Part shown: positions 57,271 through 64,000 of the stretch, in pieces | Position numbering within the stretch: the stretch's first letter is position 1 | Layout of the letters: each line of letters begins with the position of its first letter | Assembly (NCBI RefSeq): GCF_949987515.2 | Contig: NC_082698.1 | Coordinates: forward strand, 1,567,501-1,631,500 | Direction of reading: 5' to 3' | Source of the DNA: Delphinus delphis | Taxonomy: Eukaryota > Chordata > Mammalia > Artiodactyla > Delphinidae | Length of the DNA stretch: 64,000 nt | Program-made: the position numbers and the translations under genes | Notes under the pieces: generated by a model | Seen by the model: only the letters and a program-made list of their open reading frames with translations | Told to the model about the DNA's origin: nothing | The model's database searches: none

Positions 57271-57682
57271 TGGTAATTTAGTAAATATACATAAAAGTAG
57301 TGTGCTTTCTCAGATTTTAATGTGATTTTCTCTTTTGCATTTCCAAGTACACGACTTGTTCTGGTGGGTCCCAAGTCATCATCTTTCTGGAGAGATTAGT
57401 ATGCTGCAGGGAGCAACACCTGGGAAAGCCACGAGAGAAGAGGTTTTTCCAGTTCCTCAAGCCTCCTTTGCCCATTGAATCTAACTCTGCAGAAGCCAGG
57501 CGACAGTGCTGTTCTGTGCAGAGGAGGGAAGTATTCCTGTTCTGTCCCTGACAGCTGAGACATGAGGCTTGAAGCTTTCAGGAGGAGACGTGACCAGGAG
57601 GCGGGGGGAGACCCCGGAGGCCACTTCAGCCCTGGGGGGTGCGGGAAGCATCAGGCGGAGGATGGAAGGAAAGCACGTGTCA
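57271..57682. other. Unique DNA, nothing recognised
   Basis: No repeat or exon is recognised. Confidence 0.4.
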
Positions 57683-57773
57683 GGGGTGCCTCCCGGCCCC
57701 TCCTCTGCAGGGGTGTCTCCTGACCCCTCCTCTGCAGGGGTGTCTCCTGGCCCCTCCTCTGCAGGGGTGCAGG
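57683..57773. repeat. 27 bp unit repeated three times
   Basis: Units start at 57683, 57710 and 57737 with a partial fourth at 57764. Each contains 'cccctcctctgca' after 'ggggtgYctccY'. The three differ at a few bases. Confidence 0.97.
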
Positions 57774-58182
57774 TAGAGCAGAAGGGACTCGGCCAGCACC
57801 TTCCAGACCGGGCTCAGTGAGGAGCTGGCTTGCAGGCTGCCCCAAACCAATGTGGGCACAGATGTGACAAAGTGCCTGTGGGAGTCTCCATGGTTGCAGG
57901 AGAGAGATGTGGGGCTGGGCTCTCCCATTGCCCAGGGGGCCAGGGCTGTGAGGAAGTAGCTGACAGCTTGTCCAAGGTCCTCAGGGCGTGGCAAGGCGGC
58001 TCTGAGGGGCAGCTGCAGACCTGAGCGGGGACCATTGGTGCTCAGCTTCCGTGGGGGCCAGAGGGAGGCTGAGATGCCCTGGGGCTTGAGCACACAGACA
58101 GCCTGGATGGCAGGTCACAGCAGCCTCAAGCTTCAGCCTCAGCCCAGCCCCCCTCCTCAGACTCCAGCAGTACAAGCAGCTG
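57774..58182. other. GC-rich unique DNA, nothing recognised
   Basis: A 137-codon frame on the - strand (57680-58093) is the longest here and has no family signature; it runs through the 27 bp repeats. No gene is called. Confidence 0.4.
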
Positions 58183-58272
58183 CCCCGCAGGAGGCTGAGT
58201 CCTCCCGCGTCTCCCCGCAGGAGACTGAGTCCTCCCGCGTCTCCCCGCAGGAGACTGAGTCCTCCCGCGTCT
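58183..58272. repeat. 30 bp unit repeated three times
   Basis: Units start at 58183, 58213 and 58243 ('ccccgcaggagactgagtcc-tcccgcgtct'). Units 2 and 3 are identical and unit 1 differs at one base (gaggctgag for gagactgag). The low divergence suggests a recent expansion. Confidence 0.98.
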
Positions 58273-58864
58273 CCCCCGCCAGAGGATGTGCCGGATCCAG
58301 ATGCTCAAAACAAACGAGCCACACCTTCCCTGAAGCTCCAAACTGCAGTGAGAATCTTCAGCCTTGTTCTACAAAGGGTTAATATATTAACAAAAAGCCC
58401 CTTAGCTGTAAAGAAGAAACCAAAAGACAGTCACAGAACTAAAACGCGCTAGAAATCAAACAGAAAAGACAGTACAGAAAAAACTGAACCTATGTACTTA
58501 GTGCAGTGAATGCAAGTGGAAAAGAAAGCGGCAATTAAGAAAATTAGAAGATGATTGTTCAGGCAGGTAACGAAAAGGAGATTGTTATGGGCAAGGAGGA
58601 CCCCAAAGACCTGGGACTTTGGAGAACCCAGCAAGTGGAGTGAGGTACATAGTCAAAGTTATCACACAAGAGAATTTCCTCAAAAGGCAGGAAATGGAAC
58701 ATGGCGACTGGAAGAAGATTCCACACAGAAACCTCAACAATGACACATTTCATGGATTAGCTGGGCAGCTGGGACTCACCCCCAGGTGAGCTGAGCTGTG
58801 GTCACCCCCAGGCAGTCGGGTCTCGGGCCATTTCTCTGTTGATGTGTCTTCTGATTTTCCTTTT
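58273..58864. other. Unique DNA, nothing recognised
   Basis: No repeat or exon is recognised up to the SINE duplication at 58851-58864. Confidence 0.4.
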
Positions 58865-59086
58865 GTTTTTTTTTTAAGGTTTTAAAAAAAATCTTTTTTT
58901 AAAGATTTTTCTGATGTGGACCATGTTTAAAGTCTTTATTGAATTTGTTACAATATTGCTTCTGTTTTATGTTTTGGTTTTTTGGCCGTGAGGCATGTGG
59001 GATCTTAGCTCCCCAACCAGGGATCGAACCCGTGCCCCCTACATTGGAAGGCGAAGTTTTAACCACTGGACCACCAGGGAAGACCC
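58865..59086 (-). mobile_element. tRNA-derived SINE, older CHR form with long tail
   Basis: Minus strand: 'ccctggtggtccagtggtta' A-box region and 'ggttcgatccctggttgggg' (near the B-box), then the CHR tail 'gatcccacatgcctcacggc'. To its left (58918-58975) is the 3' extension 'aaagtctttattgaatttgt-tacaatattgcttctgtttt' found in the longer tailed copies of this family. It is flanked by a 13-14 bp duplication CTGATTTTCCTTT(T) (58851-58864, 59087-59099). Confidence 0.88.
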
Positions 59087-59099
59087 CTGATTTTCCTTT

Positions 59100-59540
59100 G
59101 ACAATAGAGTTGAATTCTTTGTGCAGTGAAATATGGTTAAAACAAACAAATAAGCCACCAAAGGAAATACGGGATGTGAGTGGGTGGGAGAAGGTAGGAG
59201 GGATTGCTAACCTGTTATCCCTGACGGCAGGCCTCTCTCCGTAGAAAAATGTGTCCATGCTTGTCAACACCCCACTGGCTGCTTTGGGATTAGTGACCAT
59301 TGTGTTCAATCTGGTCCCCTGACCCCTAAGAATATTCCTGCTGCCTCAACTTAACTCTGGGTTAAGTTGCTTAACTCTGGGTTCTAGAGAGCATGTTTTC
59401 CTACCTCTGGAGGCCTAGGCCGGTGTGGGGAAGCATACTGGGAGAGGGGTCCTGAGGGATGCTTTCCCAGGGGGCTGCTCCCATTACCCTGATGGCATCG
59501 CTAAATGTACATGGTCGGTTCTAAGAAAGGATGCATTTTA
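59100..59540. other. Unique DNA, nothing recognised
   Basis: Contains a short 14-base echo (CTTAACTCTGGGTT, near 59350). No exon or repeat is recognised. Confidence 0.4.
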
Positions 59541-60090
59541 GGATATAAAAGCAGGACTCCTTTCATTATTCAGTAACTTGGTTTTGCACCACCAGGATTT
59601 CTCCAAAAACTTTTAATGAATAATTCATCCGTGAATACAAAGTTTTGGAACTTCCCTGACGACATATAACGTGTCCCTTTTTTATTATTTCTTGTAGATG
59701 ATCCAGTGTCATTGAATTTCACTGTCCCGAGGGAACGTTTTAGGAGACCTGCTTGGAAATCACATCTCAAGTGAAGTTTTAATATAAGCTGCAAAGACGA
59801 CAAGCGACTTTATTATATTAAGAGATCATTTATTCTCTACATTCTCAGAGTAAAGATATCTGTAGAGTCTCAGCTTTAGAACCATCTGCAATTGAAATGC
59901 GCTCCTTTATTGAATCGTAGGGTATTATGTCGTGCACCTTGCTGCTGTTCAGAATAAGACAATGCTTTTTTTTTTTTAATGAAGTCTCCCCACTCCAGGT
60001 TCCAGATTAAAGAATTCTGCATAATTTTCACGTATATTGTAACGTTTTCTTACTTCAAAATGCAAAACAAGCCTGTTTTTAAAACAGCAG
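59541..60090. other. AT-rich, conserved-looking non-repeat block
   Basis: About 550 bases with no repeat I recognise. It contains 'cttttaatgaataattcatc' (59609) and 'ctttattgaatcgtagggta' (59905). The density of TAAT/ATTA cores suggests a possible developmental enhancer. Conservation is not shown. Confidence 0.3.
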
Positions 60091-61289
60091 ACACCAGCTG
60101 AAGGATCGTATGGTCTCGCGACCTAATCCTAGGCACCCTGTGATCTCCGGAGGCACAGCCGAGTGCATCAATGTGCTTCTCTGGCAGAGGAGCGGCGTTG
60201 TTGTAGTAAAATGCTCTGTGCTGGAAGAGGAGTTAAAGCAAAGCGTTCATCCTGACTGGTCTTGCTGAGGTTGACAGGGGCAGAACCTTGAACCGGACTG
60301 GAGCTTCCACAGTTTGGAGGGGGGTGAGGGTCTGAGAGGAAGCACAGTGGCCCCTGGCTCACAGCTGGGCCCCCTCTTTCTCCTGTGGGTCACGGAACAC
60401 CCAACGTCAGTCAAAGCCACTCTGCGACGGGGACAGGTCAAGACCAAAACAAGGTCCCCCGAGATCTCATCTGAGCACAGACAGACACGTGCTCATCGTC
60501 TGCACCCCGTGACCAGACTTCCGGGTCCTGGCTGACGTGCATGGAGGCTACCCTTTTCCAAGATGCCCAATCACAGAATCTCTCCCACTTCCTGGCAGTG
60601 TCCCACCCTGAGCAAACTCCTGCCTCCTTAAACTCCCAACAAGAGCACTTAAAGCAGGGTCAAACCTCATTGAGGTTCTTCTTAGCATCCTCTCAGTGAC
60701 ACGCCCCTTGTGTGGCCCTGGTGTGTGTCCTTTGCTGAAACGTGAAGTAAACTCATGTGTTCAGCCACAGGGGTGTTCCTGGTGCTTTTTGGCTGGAAAG
60801 CATCGGCAGAGGCAAGGAAAACTTCTCAACTCGATAACTTGGAATCCATGAGCCAGCATCCTGCAGAGTCACCTTGATTTCTCGCTCCTGCAGGACTGGT
60901 TTCCACTATCTTGGTCCTCGCCTCAGCCTCTGCAGGAAGGTGAGCCTTTTTCCTGCTTGCTGAATGCCCTGGTTCTGTCTCGGGCAGCACAGCTCTGTGG
61001 GCTCGTGTGGACCAAGCTGGACTCCTCCCCGTGGCCATCAGGTGCTACAGGATCTGGTCTCTGGCCACCTGGTCGACCTCATGCAACACAGGTGCAAGGA
61101 CCTTCTCTCCATGCCTCGGGGAGGCCACAGCCTCGCCTGCTCCAGGGCTGTGCCCGCTGCCCCGTTGTGCCTGGAGCGACTGACCCCAGCATCCTTGCAT
61201 GGGTGCCCGCCCTCACTGCTCCCTCCACGTGACGACATCAGGTTTTACCACCTGAGTTGATTTGCTTCCTTGTCCATCATCTCCTTCTC
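60091..61289. other. Unique DNA, nothing recognised
   Basis: No repeat, exon or RNA gene is recognised. Confidence 0.4.
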
Positions 61290-61410
61290 CAAAACAGAAG
61301 TTCTGTGCACTGAGGATCTGGTCCGTCCCATTCACTGCAGCATCCAGCACCCCGAGGAGGATCTGACACCCTGTCTGTGCTGCTTGCGAGTATTTCCAGT
61401 GAGGAGTCCT
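61290..61410 (+). mobile_element. L2 fragment
   Basis: 'gatctggtccgtcccattca-ctgcagcatccagcaccccg-agg' has the form of the L2 3' part ('-tttgttcactgctgtatccc-cagcaccta-'). It is short and decayed. Confidence 0.4.
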
Positions 61411-61795
61411 TGACAGCCCTCGCTACTCCCACGTGTGAGAGATCCTGAGCCATGTCTCCGTTCCTCCTGGACCTGTCATGTCTCTCCCCTCACCTGCCAA
61501 GTTTTGCACCTGCTCCTTCTTTACAGGACCTCGAGTGAGCCTTGGTGCAAAGGAAGAGTGCGTCCGGTCCAGCAGTACTCGATGGCAGAGGGGCATTGAC
61601 CGGGTGCTGCCCGGCTGCCGCAGCCGAACATGCTCCCTGTTACTCGGGCTGGAGGGCTCGGGGGGTGCAGACCTGCCCTGGCCCTCTCACACCACCTCCA
61701 TAGGGCAGCAGTGACTTTGCACCAGTTGGGGCAAAGGGGACCAAGGGACACGTTGAATGTCCTGATGAGCTTCAAAAGAAGCAAGCAAAGCTGCG
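61411..61795. other. Unique DNA, nothing recognised
   Basis: No repeat or exon is recognised. Confidence 0.4.
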
Positions 61796-61879
61796 TGGCT
61801 CCCAAGGGGACCAGACACACTGTAAAACTAGCCCGAATGGCTCCCAAGGGGACCAGACACCCCGTAAAACCAGCCCGAA
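61796..61879. repeat. 42 bp tandem duplication
   Basis: Two adjacent 42 bp units (61796 and 61838), 'tggctcccaaggggaccaga-cac...tgtaaaac...agcccgaa', with about three differences. They lie just upstream of the 58 bp minisatellite and are unrelated to it. Confidence 0.95.
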
Positions 61880-61957
61880 TGAACTAACTACTACATTAAG
61901 GTCTCATCGCCAGTGATACAGTGAACGCGATGGACACAGCTCATACCTGGTGCACTC

Positions 61958-62962
61958 TGCCCTCTGTGTGCTCTGACATCACTCATCACCTGTGCACGTC
62001 CCCGCACCTGGTGACTGCCCTCTGTGTGCCCTGACATCACTCATCACCTGTGCACGTCCCTGCACTTGGTGACTGCCCTCTGTCTTCCTGGACATCACGC
62101 ATCACCTGTGCACGTCCCCGCACCTGGTGACTGCCCTCTGTGTGCCCTGACATCACTCATCACCTGTGCACGTCCCCGCACCTGGTGACTGCCCTCTGTC
62201 TTCCTGGACATCACTCATCACCTGTGCACGTCCCCGCACCTGGTGACTGCCCTCTGTCTTCCTGGACATCACTCATCACCTGTGCACGTCCCTGCACTTG
62301 GTGACTGCCCTCTGTCTTCCTGGACATCACTCATCACCTGTGCACGTCCCCGCACCTGGTGACTGCCCTCTGTGTGCCCTGACATCACTCATCACCTGTG
62401 CACGTCCCCGCACCTGGTGACTGCCCTCTGTCTTCCTGGACATCACTCATCACCTGTGCACGTCCCTGCACTTGGTGACTGCCCTCTGTCTTCCTGGACA
62501 TCACTCATCACCTGTGCACGTCCCCGCACCTGGTGACTGCCCTCTGTCTTCCTGGACATCACTCATCACCTGTGCACGTCCCTGCACTTGGTGACTGCCC
62601 TCTGTCTTCCTGGACATCACTCATCACCTGTGCACGTCCCCGCACCCGGTGACTGCCCTCTGTGTGCCCTGACATCACACATCACCTGTGCACATCCCCG
62701 CACCTGGTGACTGCCCTCTGTCTTCCTGGACATCACTCATCACCTGTGCACGTCCCCGCACCTGGTGACTGCCCTCTGTGTGCCCTGACATCACTCATCA
62801 CCTGTGCACGTCCCCGCACCTGGTGACTGCCCTTTGTCTTCCTGGACATCACTCATCACCTGTGCATGTCCCTGCACTTGGTGACTGCCCTCTGTCTTCC
62901 TGGACATCACTCATCACCTGTGCACGTCCCCGCACCTGGTGACTGCCTTCTGTGTGCCCTGA
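61958..62962. repeat. 58 bp minisatellite, ~17 units
   Basis: About 17 full units of 58 bp and a partial 18th, with no length change. Each unit reads 'gcacctggtgactgccctct-gt', then a variable 8-base block, then 'acatcactcatcacctgtgc-acgtcccc'. Two alleles exist at the variable block: A (gtgccctg) and B (cttcctgg). A second site varies between 'ccccgcacctgg' (C) and 'ccctgcacttgg' (T). Read in order the units are A A B A B B B A B B B B A B A B B A(partial). All but three T-linked units follow or carry B. The array has two CACCTG E-boxes per C-type unit and about two CpGs per unit. A long frame opened by the 58 bp period is not a gene. Confidence 0.98.
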
Positions 62963-64000
62963 CAATATTTTCCTTGAGGCCCTCGTGCTGTCTGACCCAA
63001 TTATACGTTCACTTCTTTTCGGTCTCCCCTTCCAGACTGTGGTCCTCTCAGAGCAGGGACCCTGCTGACCCATCGCTGACCCCTCTTCCTTCAGGCTCTT
63101 GTGGCCCAGGCTCAGTGCCCTGCCCTTTCTCCATGTGGAAATCAACAAATGTGAGGTCTGTTCCCATCTTGCTCTTGGGAGTTTGGGAACATGGTGGCCT
63201 GCCTTCACCTGGCCCAGGATACATTTCCTGATGAGATGAACCGATTGTGGAGGGGCTGCTTCCCCATTAAAGCCCCTGCGTTCCTGCAGGGCCGTGGTCC
63301 CTGGTGGTGATGACAATTCCCATACTCCCTGCAGCTGCCTGTGGCCAGGTACGGGATCTGGGACAAACGGAGGTCTTACATCCCTGCCTGCGGGAGAAAC
63401 TGCAAGGGTCTCTCTGGTTGGTGGTCCCCGCTGGGCGGTGGGTAAACCCTCCTGACCTTGGGAGGAGGATTTCCTGCAGGTTCCCACGTGGAGCCCAAGT
63501 TGGACCACCACCCCCTTCGCCAACATTTGGAGCTATCATGGCATCTGGGCCTTGGGGAAGCCTGGCCTGAGGCCACACGTGCCTCTGCGTGCCCTGAGCA
63601 GGAGAACAGGCCCCCTTCATGGTCTCTGAAGCAGAAACTGCCCCATCCATGCCAGTAGTTCCCACACTGAGTCCCATTCCTATAAGCCAAACCTGGTTTC
63701 CTGTTCCTAGTTGCCCTGGTGCGTGTCGGTGGTGCAAACCCCTCTCCCTATCAGGGTGAGGGTTGGAGCAGCAGAGAAATCCCATCCTGAGCCTCTGACG
63801 GCAGGGGTGGGACCAAGGGCGAAGGGGCAGGGAGCCCTCAGCTTGGAGCTCCACCATCCTGGCTGCCTGCTGTGTGGACGAGCTGGGGAGAGGGGTCCAG
63901 GTGGCGGGCGGTGGCCTCAGACCAGACAACTGGGTCTGGGAGAGGGCTCCAGCTCTCTGCCCTGAGGGGCTCCCCCGTATCCCACATCCTCCTGCCGCCC
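62963..64000. other. GC-rich unique DNA, nothing recognised
   Basis: Overlapping frames on both strands (225 codons, 62849-63526 -; 220 codons, 63267-63929 -) show no recognisable family. The first of these runs into the minisatellite. No repeat is recognised. Confidence 0.4.

Noticed and set aside
61958..62962. CRISPR-like regular repeats
   Set aside because: The 58 bp units are contiguous with no unique spacers, and the genome is mammalian. It is a minisatellite.
62849..63526. A 225-codon frame on the - strand
   Set aside because: It runs into the 58 bp minisatellite, has no family signature, and another 220-codon frame overlaps it on the same strand.

Overview
This window is vertebrate nuclear DNA from a cetartiodactyl, most probably a whale or dolphin. 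The clearest evidence is seven tRNA-derived SINEs of the CHR class, in long (~280-340 bp), short (~200 bp) and older forms. They sit beside the 3' ends of laurasiatherian L1 elements and much older eutherian repeats (MIR, L2, MLT1, MLT2, L1M). I saw no ruminant Bov-tA or BovB copies. The species call is inference from repeat content.

I found no host protein-coding gene, exon, tRNA or rRNA gene that I can support. The open frames in the GC-rich parts are short, overlap on both strands and match no family I recognise. The only recognisable protein-coding sequence is broken L1 ORF1/ORF2. The window reads as an intergenic or intronic gene-poor region.

Layout. 1-11 kb: mostly unique, GC-rich DNA with MLT1 pieces, a CHR-SINE inside an MLT1 LTR (8.5-9.0 kb) and an L1 3' end (1.1-1.6 kb). 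11.5-16.0 kb: one ancient L1M with 5'UTR, ORF1 and 3'UTR but most of ORF2 missing, split by an ~820 bp insertion that begins with an endogenous retrovirus LTR and leader and ends in a CHR-SINE poly-A tail. 16-24 kb: unique DNA, AT-rich blocks alternating with GC-rich ones, and MIR copies. 24-29 kb: a mosaic of old L1 3' halves, nearly all on +, with (TG)n and (CA)n. 29-34 kb: unique DNA, two MLT2-type LTRs and one solo LTR, all on -. 34.5-41.1 kb: a CHR-SINE and three old L1 segments on +. 41-50 kb: a conserved-looking AT-rich block, a CpG-rich block near 42.5 kb, a CHR-SINE, a TG array and a TGG/TGA array. 50.6-57.3 kb: antisense old L1, two CHR-SINEs in opposite orientation, a truncated L1 with a 17 bp target-site duplication, and a 5'-inverted L1 with an apparent 3' transduction. 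57.6-64 kb: 27 bp and 30 bp triplicates, a CHR-SINE, and a 1 kb minisatellite of 58 bp units.

The most unusual structure is the composite at 14.16-15.01 kb. One target-site duplication encloses both an LTR R-U5-leader segment and a CHR-SINE, as expected if an LTR-started transcript ending in a SINE A-tail was retrotransposed as a single unit, similar in logic to SVA elements. The second is the L1 at 56.06-56.91 kb, whose duplication encloses an inverted 5' part, an A-tract and ~375 bp of older repeat.
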